DNA of 64,000 nucleotides from an uncultured Shewanella sp. (GCF_947501665.1 NZ_CANMWS010000030.1:1-64000); one strand, 5' to 3'; shown: positions 38,201-45,942, counted from the first letter of the stretch. Program-made: numbers and translations. Notes: a model not told the origin generated them from the sequence alone.

Positions 38201-38752
38201 AGCGTTACCGTCAGTGCCGCGACACTGGCTGCCATTCAAATCACCCCTGCAAGTGTTACGCTCAACAGGGCAAATAGTGAACAATTAACTGCCACAGGTA
38301 CCTACAGTGACGACACAACAGCCGATATCACCAATTTGGTTAGCTGGCTTTCAGATAATACGTCGACGGCAACGGTGACGACTGCTGGCCAGGTTACCGG
38401 AGTGTCGGTGGGTAGCACACAAGTGTCCGCCACCCTCGATAGCATTAGCAGTAATGACAGTAGCGTGACCGTTAATAACGCTGAACTGATTTCAATAAAA
38501 GTCACCCCTTCAACTTTCACTTTAACGAAGGGTACTGACAATTATTCTCAACAATTAACCGCCACAGGTACCTACAGTGACGGTAACAAAGATGAGATCA
38601 CCACTTCTGTTACTTGGGTTTCAGCTAACTATTATATAGTGCGCTTTACAGGCGCAGGCTTAGCTACTGTAAGTTTAAATACGGGTAAGACTTACGTTTA
38701 TGTTACCAAGGATGGTGTCACAAGTACTTCCAGTAGCGCCACTGTTGAGTAG
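35240..38752 (+). CDS. Giant lipoprotein with about 13 Ig-like (Big_2) repeats
   Basis: 1170 residues. The signal peptide has a core built from IVF repeats and ends in the lipobox LLSGC, with Gly at +2, which favours the outer membrane. It is followed by about 13 tandem domains of about 87 residues, each running from I-Q-I-T-P-A-S-V-T-L through GTYSDG, an SW core and GSATVSA to SSNDSSVTVS, the pattern of bacterial Big_2 Ig-like domains found in adhesins such as invasin and intimin. There is no C-terminal anchor or enzymatic domain. It probably forms a long, flexible stalk anchored by its lipid. It ends 158 bases before the OMP-ExbBD operon on the same strand and may be its cargo or partner. 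Confidence 0.88.
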   Translation: MLLKNIVFIVFIVFIVLLSGCGDAKNDNTDTIIAIQITPTTISQYGTSELTLQVGNTQAFTATAVYYNGDVIDITSSVIWSSQAPSLLSINSSGLATAIAVGSTTVSATKDGISSNNISVTISDAGLTAIQITPASITLNQGNSLQLTAIGTYSDGSSADITSSVSWLSDNMSTATVTPAGLLTAEATGSTFVSATQDGISSNDSSVTVSDATLTAIQITPASVILNQGNSQQLAATGTYSDGSTADITNSVSWVSYDTSVATVSTAGLITGVATGSATVSATQDGISSSDSSVTVSDATLTAIQITPASVTLNKGNRQQLTAIGTYSDSTTGDITSAVSWLSDDMSVATVTPEGLLIGEATGSTTVSATLDSISSNDSSVTVSAAELTTIQITPASVTLSKGNTQELIATGTYSDSTTAVITSSVSWVSDDTSVATVSTAGLLSGVTTGSATVSATLDNISSNDSSVTVSDATLTAIQITPASVTLYNGNTQELIATGTYSDGTTADITSAVSWHSDDMSVVTVTPAGLLTGEATGSATVSATLDSISSNDSSVTVSDATLTAIQITPASVTLSKGNTQELIATGTYSDSTTAVITSAVSWVSDDTSVATVSTEGLITAVAVGSVTVSATLDSISSNDSSVTVSAATLTDIQITPASVTLSKGNTQELIAKGTYSDGTTEVITSAVSWLSNDMSVATVTPAGLLTAESVGSATVSAILDSISSNDSSVTVSAATLTAIQITPASVTLSKGNTQELIATGTYSDGTSSDISNAVSWVSDDTSVATVSITGLVTAVATGSATVSATLDTISSNDSSVTVSAATLTDIQITPASVILNKGNTQPLTATGTYSDGTSVEITNSVSWGSDDMSVATVTTAGLLSAEAVGSTQVSATLDGISSNDSSVTVSAATLTDIQITPVSVILNKGRIQQLTATGTYSDGTSSDISNAVSWVSDDTSVATVTTIGLVTGVSVGSATVSATLDSISGNSSVTVSAATLAAIQITPASVTLNRANSEQLTATGTYSDDTTADITNLVSWLSDNTSTATVTTAGQVTGVSVGSTQVSATLDSISSNDSSVTVNNAELISIKVTPSTFTLTKGTDNYSQQLTATGTYSDGNKDEITTSVTWVSANYYIVRFTGAGLATVSLNTGKTYVYVTKDGVTSTSSSATVE
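35255..35289 (+). repeat. Nine-base tandem repeat inside the lipoprotein signal peptide
   Basis: ATTGTTTTT is repeated at 35255, 35264, 35273 and 35282 (the last copy slightly short). Each copy adds Ile-Val-Phe to the hydrophobic core of the signal peptide. The unit is a multiple of three, so copy-number change would alter signal length without a frameshift. Confidence 0.9.
35610..38490 (+). repeat. 261-base tandem coding repeats (Ig-like domains)
   Basis: Eleven or so tandem copies with an almost strict 261-base period (for example CAAATNACCCCTGCAAGTGT recurs every 261 bases). Adjacent and next-but-one copies share stretches of near identity, notably the copies near 36420-36560 and 36940-37080, pointing to recent recombination or gene conversion. 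The terminal copies are more diverged. Confidence 0.92.
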
Positions 38753-38910
38753 GAGTTGTAGTGAAGTTATCAGGTATCTTGTTTGATTTTTAAACTGTAC
38801 GGATATGCCGTTGACTTGATAATACAATTTGTGCTTTCTAAAGGGCTAAATTCAACTTATGAAAGCTTTTATAAGCACTTGGTAATCAATAATTAGGGTT
38901 TTGTGAGTAT

Positions 38911-39978
38911 ATGGATAGCATGATGATGAAAAAGGCACGATTAATGAAAAAGACAGTGGATTACAGTAGGCATTTATCATATGTAAATATTATTTCGTTG
39001 AAGAAGGTGTTTTATGTTGCTCTGTTGCTTCTATTCTCTGTTGCTATTCATGCTCAACAAGCTGATGATTTTTATATTGGTTTAGATGCCGGGGTTTCAA
39101 AGGGGGACAGTGGTTGCCTTGGCATTCAGGGGAGCTGTGATACGGTGAATGGGGTGAACCAACTTTCTTTAGGTTATAACATTTCTCCTTGGTTATCTGC
39201 TGAAAGTGGTTTTATCATTTATTGGCCTAAAACGTATAATAATGGTCAAGGTTCTTCTGCTGTACAAGGGTTCAATTTTGCTGCTAAATTTGATTACGAC
39301 CTCCCTTATAATTTATCTTTATATACTAAAGTTGGTGGCGTTTTTTGGAGCAGTAAATATGACGGTTACTTACTCAATTACACTAAAACAGGGCTATCTC
39401 CTTTTATTAATACGGGTGTTACCTATAAGCTGACAAATGATTTTACGTTTAGATTAGGGGTTCAGTATACCAGCGGGATAGGAGGCGCAGGGATTAATGA
39501 CACAAGTTTGATGTTTGGCTTTGTGAAAATGTTTGGTGCTAATCAAGCAAGGTTGACGCCTAAAGTGCCTATCCTCAGTGAAGAGGATATCGATGACACA
39601 GTTAAAGCGCTTCGAGCCCAAAGTTTGAGAAATACTCAAGCAAGCTCGGCGGTTATCGATTCATATGGCTTGAGTAAAACAAGTTCAGAGCTTTATATTG
39701 ATGAATATGATTCATTAGTTTATAAAAAAATTACATTCATCGTTAATGGCATAGAAACGAGTTTACCGTTAAAAAATAATTATGCGAAAACGGCTTTTAT
39801 GTTTCCTAAAGGGGAGTATAACGTCAAAATAAAAATAGATGCTATATCGTCATCGGGTCAAAGTGTTTCTCTGAAAGATAGTGTGCAATTAACACTTTAT
39901 CATTCACAAGGGATGAGCTTTTTTATACAAGTAGAAAAGACATTGTTTGGAGAAAAGTTAAATGTGCAAGCCTATTAA
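38911..39978 (+). CDS. Outer-membrane beta-barrel protein with periplasmic C-terminal domain
   Basis: 355 residues. The first 40 are a long, basic N-region followed by the signal core KKVFYVALLLLFSVAIHAQ; one of several in-frame Met codons may be the real start. Residues 50-205 resemble a small OmpA-type eight-stranded barrel: alternating strands with FYIGLDAG, LSLGYNISPWLSAESGF, FAAKFDYDLPYNLSLYTKVGG, LTNDFTFRLGVQYTSG and FGFVKMF. The remaining 150 residues form a soluble domain with FIVNGIETSLPL. There is no OmpA peptidoglycan-binding motif. It is the first gene of the overlapping operon and overlaps the next by 17 bases. Confidence 0.78.
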   Translation: MDSMMMKKARLMKKTVDYSRHLSYVNIISLKKVFYVALLLLFSVAIHAQQADDFYIGLDAGVSKGDSGCLGIQGSCDTVNGVNQLSLGYNISPWLSAESGFIIYWPKTYNNGQGSSAVQGFNFAAKFDYDLPYNLSLYTKVGGVFWSSKYDGYLLNYTKTGLSPFINTGVTYKLTNDFTFRLGVQYTSGIGGAGINDTSLMFGFVKMFGANQARLTPKVPILSEEDIDDTVKALRAQSLRNTQASSAVIDSYGLSKTSSELYIDEYDSLVYKKITFIVNGIETSLPLKNNYAKTAFMFPKGEYNVKIKIDAISSSGQSVSLKDSVQLTLYHSQGMSFFIQVEKTLFGEKLNVQAY

Positions 39979-40603
39979 TCAATTTATAGTGATGTGTTTG
40001 TGCATTATGATGTTCCCTATTCAAGTGATGGCCGCGGGTGATGAAGTATGGCTTAAATATGATGGATACATACCTGACCAATTTTTAAATGAAAAGGCAT
40101 TTGAATTAAGTCCTTTACTTAACGATGAAAATCATCGCTATATCCTAGAGGACGAAAAAGGGTTCAATTTTGATTATATTCGTGATCTTTATATTAAATC
40201 CTCACAAGGTGGGACGTTAACGAGTGAAGAAGTTAAAGGCGCGGTGAGTGAGCTGGAGTCCGATCTCCATGAGCGTGAAGTACTTTATGGTGCGATTAAT
40301 ATTGGTACGATAGAGATACCGAATAATTTTTCCAGTATTGAATTGCAGTACAAGTACAAACAATATAAATACATTCATGCTTTTTCTCTTGAAAATATTC
40401 GAGAGAAAAAAGTGATCAAACAATTAAGTCAGTTTAAAGTGAGTGCAGAACTTATTCATTTGAATAAGCAGTTGAACATTCAGTCTGAAAATATAGAGCG
40501 GGCAACAGAAGCCATTAAAGCGTCTTTATCAAAAGATATTCAATTAGAAAAAAGTTTAATACATTATTTTCAAAGTGTGGGAGAGAGTAATGAAAAAAAA
40601 TAA
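39962..40603 (+). CDS. Secreted protein of unknown function (operon gene 2)
   Basis: 213 residues with a signal peptide (MCKPINQFIVMCLCIMMFPIQVMA). The mature part opens with an acidic, aromatic segment (GDEVWLKYDGYIPDQFLNEKAFELSPLL). Residues 100-130 look beta-rich, and the last 70 residues are helical, possibly coiled (NKQLNIQSENIERATEAIKASL). No family was recognised. It overlaps both neighbours, 17 bases upstream and 14 bases downstream, so it is made in step with the barrel and the large periplasmic protein and is probably part of one complex. Confidence 0.7.
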   Translation: MCKPINQFIVMCLCIMMFPIQVMAAGDEVWLKYDGYIPDQFLNEKAFELSPLLNDENHRYILEDEKGFNFDYIRDLYIKSSQGGTLTSEEVKGAVSELESDLHEREVLYGAINIGTIEIPNNFSSIELQYKYKQYKYIHAFSLENIREKKVIKQLSQFKVSAELIHLNKQLNIQSENIERATEAIKASLSKDIQLEKSLIHYFQSVGESNEKK

Positions 40604-42821
40604 CAATAGATTACTTTTATCTATATTCTTATCATTACTTTCTTTTCAGGTATTTTCACAGGCTAGTCCTGTTTTATATACAGAATATAAAAGTGTATTA
40701 GAAGGAAAAAAAGAACCTCAACCTGAGTGGTTTTCGCGTAAAGATATTCCAGCTGATCGATTGGTGAATATCATTATTTATCAAGAAAAAACGATTTCAA
40801 AGGACAATGTTGATACTTTCATAAAAAATATAGATTTATTGTTAAACCAGAAGCGAATGGCTTCATTTACTTCAATTCTTATACGTTCAAAGATCAATGC
40901 GCTTATCATAAGCGGTCGTTATGAAGAAGCGCTGAGTATTATTGATACAGGAATTGGCACAGGAACGGATGAATATCAGCTTGCTAAAATCAGGACGTTG
41001 ATGATGTTAGGTCGATATGATGAAGCATTATTCAGTTACAATAACATCTCAGCATCACAGTGGTCAAAAAATGAAAAGTCGCTGATTAAATTCGGAAAAG
41101 AGTTTCTATTTTTGGGGCATATTGAAAGAGTAAATTTATTGATCCCAATGCAGATGCAACAAAAGTTTTCTGATGAAGTGATAAAAATTTACCTTTCTTT
41201 TAATAGTTATCGGCAAGCTTATGCAGAGTATAAGTTTATGGCCTCAAAATCTTTGACGGTAGAAAGTAAGCGTGAACATTTAGCGTTTAATATGAACTTT
41301 GCTCACAAACACAAATTATATTTGGAAGAAGTGGAGTCTATAGAGAGCTATTTAAAAACCTTTGATGATGCTTATCCTGTGACGCTCAAGGATCTCACTT
41401 TAGTGAATGATAGCACCAATACATTAGTTCGCTTGCGCTATGAGCTAAGTGGTTATAATTCTTTATCGTTTGCCTATATTGAACCGTATTTATTGGCTCA
41501 ATCTCAAGCGGCGAAAATAGATATTAAATCACGTGAAATGTACCTTAAAAATCGAATAATGTTAAATAAAGATAATAAGGGATTATCTTATTTTTCAGAT
41601 ATTACTGAACTGGCAGTTTTGATGAAAAATAAGTCTATTATTGTTTCAAAATTTGATAAAAAACAGCTTTCCTCTCAAATTCAAGAATTATTATTGAAAG
41701 GGTATTTTTCTATATTAATGCCAGATGATATGGATGTTTATATGGCTTCCGCTTATTTACCTTTCATTGACAAGTGTAGTGATGTTCAATCGCTTCAACT
41801 CGTTAGAGCATTGAAAGGAGATTATTTTGTAAATAACAATCAATTAAATAAGGCGTATTCGTGCTTTAAAGATATTGAATGGAATACTATTCAGCTTCCG
41901 AATAAGTTAAAAAGTGCATTGGTGAAAGAACAGCTTCAGGTGCGGTATTTATATGCCAAGCAACAGAATGATATTCCTAATGTAATAGCATTATCTATGC
42001 AGTCAAAAGATGGAGATATGGTTTTTGATGCAACAAAAATATTAATTGAAAACAGTGCAAAATCGGTTGATTTGAATACTGTGGATAGTGCAATAACCCA
42101 AGGGTGGATGACAAAAGCACAGATTGATGTAGTGAATGAAATGGTTCTGGCAGATTTACGTAATAGTGGTAATAAAGAAGCATTAAAAACTCGTTTATTA
42201 AAATCTGAGAACGAACATGCTTTTGAGTTGGCTTGGCTTTATGCTGATGATGATAATTATCAAAAAGCGATTAGATTTATAATTAAAGGGTTAAAGTCGA
42301 ATCAATCAGTGGATAGCTTTACAGAAGTGAAAGCTATTCGATATTTAGATAGTCATTATAGCGCTATATCTAAAGAAGAGTTGCAACGTTTATCAGCACT
42401 TCAATCTCACTATTTATCTATCAAGTACCTGTTTAATCTACAGGATATTGAAAAGACCTTAGTAAAGGGATTTCAGCTTTCAAATGAAAAAGTCATGATC
42501 CAAGTTAAGTCTCTTTTAGCGCATTATAAAGCCATAATGAAAGCGCTTAATAGACCAATGAAAAGAGCCAATGATACTGCAAAGTTATATTTGGAAATGA
42601 AGTCGACTGTGTTGCTCTCCCAACAATTAAATGCCCTTGCGCAACAAACAGAGAATACAAAACTGAGCATGGTTTTAGAGAAACAAGTGGCTAAATTTAT
42701 GCAAAAGCTGAATGTCATTTATAAGCAAGTTATGTCTGAAAAACAGCAGAATATATATGATGTTAGGGTGTTACAAGCATTTCAACTGCAGTTGCAATTG
42801 AAAAAAGGTAAAACGTCATGA
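40590..42821 (+). CDS. Large helical (TPR/solenoid-like) periplasmic protein
   Basis: 743 residues from the ATG at 40590. A signal peptide (MKKNNNRLLLSIFLSLLSFQVFSQ) leads into an almost wholly alpha-helical chain. TPR-like helical pairs are visible near residues 95-150 (INALIISGRYEEALSIID and IRTLMMLGRYDEALFSYNNI, both with the G-RY-EAL core), then further degenerate pairs to the C-terminus. Such proteins are scaffolds in multi-part envelope systems; GltE/AglT of the myxobacterial gliding machine plays that part. It overlaps the next gene by four bases. Confidence 0.78.
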   Translation: MKKNNNRLLLSIFLSLLSFQVFSQASPVLYTEYKSVLEGKKEPQPEWFSRKDIPADRLVNIIIYQEKTISKDNVDTFIKNIDLLLNQKRMASFTSILIRSKINALIISGRYEEALSIIDTGIGTGTDEYQLAKIRTLMMLGRYDEALFSYNNISASQWSKNEKSLIKFGKEFLFLGHIERVNLLIPMQMQQKFSDEVIKIYLSFNSYRQAYAEYKFMASKSLTVESKREHLAFNMNFAHKHKLYLEEVESIESYLKTFDDAYPVTLKDLTLVNDSTNTLVRLRYELSGYNSLSFAYIEPYLLAQSQAAKIDIKSREMYLKNRIMLNKDNKGLSYFSDITELAVLMKNKSIIVSKFDKKQLSSQIQELLLKGYFSILMPDDMDVYMASAYLPFIDKCSDVQSLQLVRALKGDYFVNNNQLNKAYSCFKDIEWNTIQLPNKLKSALVKEQLQVRYLYAKQQNDIPNVIALSMQSKDGDMVFDATKILIENSAKSVDLNTVDSAITQGWMTKAQIDVVNEMVLADLRNSGNKEALKTRLLKSENEHAFELAWLYADDDNYQKAIRFIIKGLKSNQSVDSFTEVKAIRYLDSHYSAISKEELQRLSALQSHYLSIKYLFNLQDIEKTLVKGFQLSNEKVMIQVKSLLAHYKAIMKALNRPMKRANDTAKLYLEMKSTVLLSQQLNALAQQTENTKLSMVLEKQVAKFMQKLNVIYKQVMSEKQQNIYDVRVLQAFQLQLQLKKGKTS

Positions 42822-43147
42822 GAAAAGTACTGTTATATGTCTGTCTTTTTGTTGGCACCTTAAGTGGTTGCAGTTTGTCTTCTTTGTCGCCAGAAAGTTC
42901 GTTGCCAGAAAAGAAGTCGTGCATAGCAGCTGTTGAAGATATTAATGCTAAAAATGCACCTTATCAATATATTGCGACTTTTGAACATTGTAATGAATAT
43001 AAAAGTGATTACCTTATTCAAGAGTATATTTTTTCACTCATAACCATCGGTGCATTTGAAAAGCTTAATTCACCCAATTTACTTGATGATAATGTATCAG
43101 ATGAACAGAAAAAATATTGGCAAGTAATATTAAAGGATAACTTATGA
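42818..43147 (+). CDS. Small lipoprotein
   Basis: 109 residues: signal peptide and lipobox TLSGCS, with Ser at +2, favouring the outer membrane. The mature domain has two Cys (KSCIAAVEDI and FEHCNEYK) likely to form a disulfide, and a helical remainder. No family was recognised. It overlaps both neighbours by four bases (ATGA), typical of subunits of one complex. Confidence 0.72.
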   Translation: MRKVLLYVCLFVGTLSGCSLSSLSPESSLPEKKSCIAAVEDINAKNAPYQYIATFEHCNEYKSDYLIQEYIFSLITIGAFEKLNSPNLLDDNVSDEQKKYWQVILKDNL

Positions 43148-43401
43148 TGAGGTTTTTTCTATTTTTGGTATTGATATTGAGTCTGAATGCTTTTGCTAAT
43201 CAGGCTGAAAAAAAGAAAATTGAGTCTCCTAAAGAAAAAGAAAATATTAATCAGACTGTTTTTTTTTCAGGGGCTCTTTCTATGGAAAATGACATTAAAA
43301 GTTATTTACCCGTAAATAAATTAATAGCGGTCCATGATAAATCGGATCCTGTTTTAATTAACTTTATTAACAGTAAAATTAGGTGGGAAAACAATGATTG
43401 A
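43144..43401 (+). CDS. Small secreted protein of unknown function
   Basis: 85 residues: signal peptide (MRFFLFLVLILSLNAFA) then about 67 residues, first Lys/Glu-rich, then a short beta-prone part (YLPVNKLIAVHDKS). No family. It overlaps the upstream lipoprotein by four bases and the ExbB-like gene by eight. The tight packing is the main reason for believing it is real. Confidence 0.62.
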   Translation: MMRFFLFLVLILSLNAFANQAEKKKIESPKEKENINQTVFFSGALSMENDIKSYLPVNKLIAVHDKSDPVLINFINSKIRWENND

Positions 43402-44029
43402 TATTTTTATGACTTTCTTTAAAGATGGCGGCGTATTCATGTACCCAATTGCAATAATTGGTGCCGTAGGAGCAGGTGTTGTTATTGAAAGGCTTATTTC
43501 TTTGATGATTAATAGTAAACAAATTACGGCATCGACTGATTTATTTGAGAGAAAAATAAGTAAAAATAAAGGGGAAGCGTTAAAGTCATTAGTGGGAGAT
43601 AAGTCTTTATTGTCATCGACCTTATCGGAAGCGGTTAAATCTTATCAGTCTCACTCAGTGTCTAAAGAAGAGTTTGAAGAATTGACTGGGATTAAGGCTG
43701 TTCATTCGTTGCGTAGAGTGACTCGGCGTACAACCGTCATATCTACGTTAGCTAATGTCGCCACATTATTGGGACTGCTTGGGACTATTTTTGGTCTTAT
43801 TCAAAGCTTTGCTTCTGTTGCACAAGCCGCTGCGGAAGATAAATCAGCGATGTTATCAGCATCAGTCTCTATTGCGATGAACACGACCGCTTTTGGTTTA
43901 ATGGTGGCCATCCCTTTATTATTGGTTTACCTTTTTATTGATAATCTTTCTAATAAAACATTGGAACATCTTCAAGTTGGCTGTGCAACGGTGATTAATA
44001 GACTTTATTCTGCTCAGCATAATATTTAA
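43394..44029 (+). CDS. ExbB/TolQ/MotA-family proton-channel subunit
   Basis: 211 residues: an N-terminal helix (GGVFMYPIAIIGAVGAGVVIERL), a cytoplasmic segment, then two membrane helices. The family core runs VISTLANVATLLGLLGTIFGLIQSF and the last helix MNTTAFGLMVAIPLLLVYLF, containing the channel Thr. These proteins form pentamers around an ExbD dimer in the inner membrane and use the proton gradient to drive movement of a periplasmic partner. It is followed by two exbD genes rather than one. Confidence 0.93.
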   Translation: MIDIFMTFFKDGGVFMYPIAIIGAVGAGVVIERLISLMINSKQITASTDLFERKISKNKGEALKSLVGDKSLLSSTLSEAVKSYQSHSVSKEEFEELTGIKAVHSLRRVTRRTTVISTLANVATLLGLLGTIFGLIQSFASVAQAAAEDKSAMLSASVSIAMNTTAFGLMVAIPLLLVYLFIDNLSNKTLEHLQVGCATVINRLYSAQHNI

Positions 44030-44039
44030 GGTATTACCA

Positions 44040-44513
44040 ATGAAACTAAAGTCTTTATTTGGACGTGCAATCCCAGGGAGTAAAGAGCCAGAAGAGTTGG
44101 ACATCACACCTTTTATGAGCCTGATGATAGTGCTTATTCCTGTGTTGTTAGTTAGTTTGAAGTTCACTTTACTGGCTAATTACGATATCAGTAATAATGT
44201 ACCGCCTCAAAATGTGACCAAGCAAAAGTCAAATACTGACAAAAAAATGATTTTGTATCGCTTATTGGTAAAAAAAGATAAAGCGCTTTTACAACAAAAT
44301 AGCCGCACATTATTCGAGGTGGGTGTTGAAGATAGGGATGCTATTGAAGAGCAGTTATTAAATCTACTTGAAAGTCAAAAAACAAAGCCTTCTATCGTAC
44401 TGGATATAGAATCGGATCATTCTTATCAAACCATAGTGAATTTGTTGGATATTTTGAATAAACATGGTGATAAGTTCAGTTCGATTTCACTATCAGTAAA
44501 GGAAGGTTTATAA
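44040..44513 (+). CDS. ExbD/TolR-family subunit lacking the membrane aspartate
   Basis: 157 residues: a short cytoplasmic tail, one membrane helix in LDITPFMSLMIVLIPVLLVSLKF, and a periplasmic domain ending with a TolR-like fold (QTIVNLLDILNKHGDKFSSISLSV). In ExbD the motif is TPFIDVMLVL with the essential Asp25; here the aligned residue is Ser27, so this subunit has no protonatable group at that place. It could pair with the second ExbD, which keeps the Asp. Only ten bases separate it from the channel gene. Confidence 0.9.
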   Translation: MKLKSLFGRAIPGSKEPEELDITPFMSLMIVLIPVLLVSLKFTLLANYDISNNVPPQNVTKQKSNTDKKMILYRLLVKKDKALLQQNSRTLFEVGVEDRDAIEEQLLNLLESQKTKPSIVLDIESDHSYQTIVNLLDILNKHGDKFSSISLSVKEGL

Positions 44514-44515
44514 AT

Positions 44516-44965
44516 ATGTTGAACACTAATCAGTTTACTATTAAGCCAGTGAGAGCGACTAGGAAAGCTGGAATAAGTTTAGTTGCTTTAATGGATATCT
44601 TTACCGTGCTTGTTTTTTTTCTGATTTTTAACGTCCATGAGGAACAAGCACTGCAAATAAAGAATGTAAAGGATTTACCCGTTTCTTCCGTGATGAAAGA
44701 CATGGATTCGTTACGGAAGAAAGAGATTGCAGTGCTTGAAGTTATTGATAAAAAGAAGGCCTTTTTAAATGACAAAGAGCTGGATATGACAAAGGGGTTA
44801 ACGGTTATAAAAGAACATTTTCAGAATCTCTGCAATGAAACTCAATGTCCGGCTTTGGCAATAGAGGCCCCTAAAGCAATGAGTTACCCGTTTATAAACC
44901 AATTTGTGAATATGGGCTATGAGATTGGCTTTAATGGTGTGTTTTTAATCGTCAGTCAACAATGA
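44516..44965 (+). CDS. ExbD/TolR-family subunit with intact membrane aspartate
   Basis: 149 residues: the membrane helix SLVALMDIFTVLVFFLIFNV carries Asp27 at the position of ExbD Asp25, followed by a periplasmic domain with a Cys pair (LCNETQCPALAIE) that may form a disulfide. This subunit should carry the proton-coupled step. It starts two bases after the stop of the first exbD gene, so the two are probably made in equal amounts. Confidence 0.9.
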   Translation: MLNTNQFTIKPVRATRKAGISLVALMDIFTVLVFFLIFNVHEEQALQIKNVKDLPVSSVMKDMDSLRKKEIAVLEVIDKKKAFLNDKELDMTKGLTVIKEHFQNLCNETQCPALAIEAPKAMSYPFINQFVNMGYEIGFNGVFLIVSQQ

Positions 44966-44994
44966 TATAAAAATTGTAAAAGAGATGAACATAG

Positions 44995-45942
44995 ATGCAA
45001 ATACAGAGTGAAGATCGTGAAAATATTCTCTTATTATGTTTACTAATAGCCTTAGGATTGATCTTGTGTATTTTTTTTTATAATGTTGCACAATATAAAG
45101 TGCCTGAAATAAAAAAGAAACCAGTTCAGAAAACTCATCTTAAGTTAGTAGTTATTCCTAAGCCTAAACCTGAGGTAAAACCAGAGATTAAACCTAAGGC
45201 TAAACCTAAGGCTAAACCCAAGGCTAAACCCAAGGCTAAACCCAAGGCTAAACCTAAGGCTAAACCTAAGGCTAAACCTAAGGCTAAACCTAAGGCTAAA
45301 CCTAAGGCTAAACCTAAACCTAAACCTAAACCTAAGGCTAAACCTGAAACTCAATCTAAATCTAAATCTGTGACTACAGCTAAGGCTAAATCAGTGGCAA
45401 AGCCAGTTCAAACAGATGAAGATGTGAATGATTTATTTGATGACTCACTATTTAATACCAATGACGATATATTACCTAAACAGGCGCTTAAAGCGAATAA
45501 AAAAGAGCATACAAGTTCGATAAAGACTGCTGGAACGAGAGGGGTAACGATTAATAGCGCTGAAAATTTAATTAATGAAGAGCTAAAAGGTGAGCCTCTC
45601 ACTAAGTCGACAGTCGATGTTGATATATCGAATAAAAATTCATCTGTTGATTCAGAAAAGTACTTATTAGATCTTGCGGAGAAACAAATTGCAGAGCTTA
45701 TAGCAAGTAAGAAAAGCTCAATATTAAAATTAGTAAAAGCTAACGAAATGAGTCAAGTAACGCTTTCATTTAATTTTCAGCTTAAGCAGGGGAAAATTAT
45801 GCAAGTAAATATCAGTAAAGTCTCATCGACTAAGGCACTTTCTGATTTTCGACATTTATTTAACGGGTTGCGCATTAAAGTCGCATATTCTGGTGTTATT
45901 GAGCATACAATAATAGTCAAAAACATCAATGGGCAATTTTAA
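44995..45942 (+). CDS. TonB/TolA-like energy transducer with KPKA linker
   Basis: 315 residues: cytoplasmic tail, one membrane helix (about residues 12-31, LLLCLLIALGLILCIFFYNV), a long Lys-Pro-Ala linker (about residues 55-120), a disordered Ser/Lys region, and a C-terminal domain of about 90 residues (QVTLSFNFQLKQGKIMQVNISKVSS...) of the kind seen in TonB/TolA/AgmX-type C-domains. It would carry force from the ExbB/D motor to an outer-membrane or periplasmic partner. It is the last gene of the operon; a large hairpin follows at 45997. Confidence 0.82.
   Translation: MQIQSEDRENILLLCLLIALGLILCIFFYNVAQYKVPEIKKKPVQKTHLKLVVIPKPKPEVKPEIKPKAKPKAKPKAKPKAKPKAKPKAKPKAKPKAKPKAKPKAKPKPKPKPKAKPETQSKSKSVTTAKAKSVAKPVQTDEDVNDLFDDSLFNTNDDILPKQALKANKKEHTSSIKTAGTRGVTINSAENLINEELKGEPLTKSTVDVDISNKNSSVDSEKYLLDLAEKQIAELIASKKSSILKLVKANEMSQVTLSFNFQLKQGKIMQVNISKVSSTKALSDFRHLFNGLRIKVAYSGVIEHTIIVKNINGQF
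45190..45341 (+). repeat. Twelve-base tandem repeat coding the KPKA linker
   Basis: About ten copies of AAACCTAAGGCT (Lys-Pro-Lys-Ala), with C/T variation at one position, followed by six-base AAACCT units (Lys-Pro). Length changes would keep the frame and change the reach of the linker across the periplasm. Confidence 0.93.

Noticed and set aside
35610..38490. CRISPR-like periodic repeats
   Set aside because: The repeats are coding, of 261 bases without unique spacers, and in frame with the lipoprotein gene.
35437..38541. A regular series of minus-strand open frames of 63-79 codons across the Ig-repeat gene
   Set aside because: They recur with the 261-base repeat and are antisense to it. 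They have no independent start signals.
45145..45354. Minus-strand frame reading LRFSLRFSL repeats
   Set aside because: Antisense of the KPKA repeat; low-complexity artefact.
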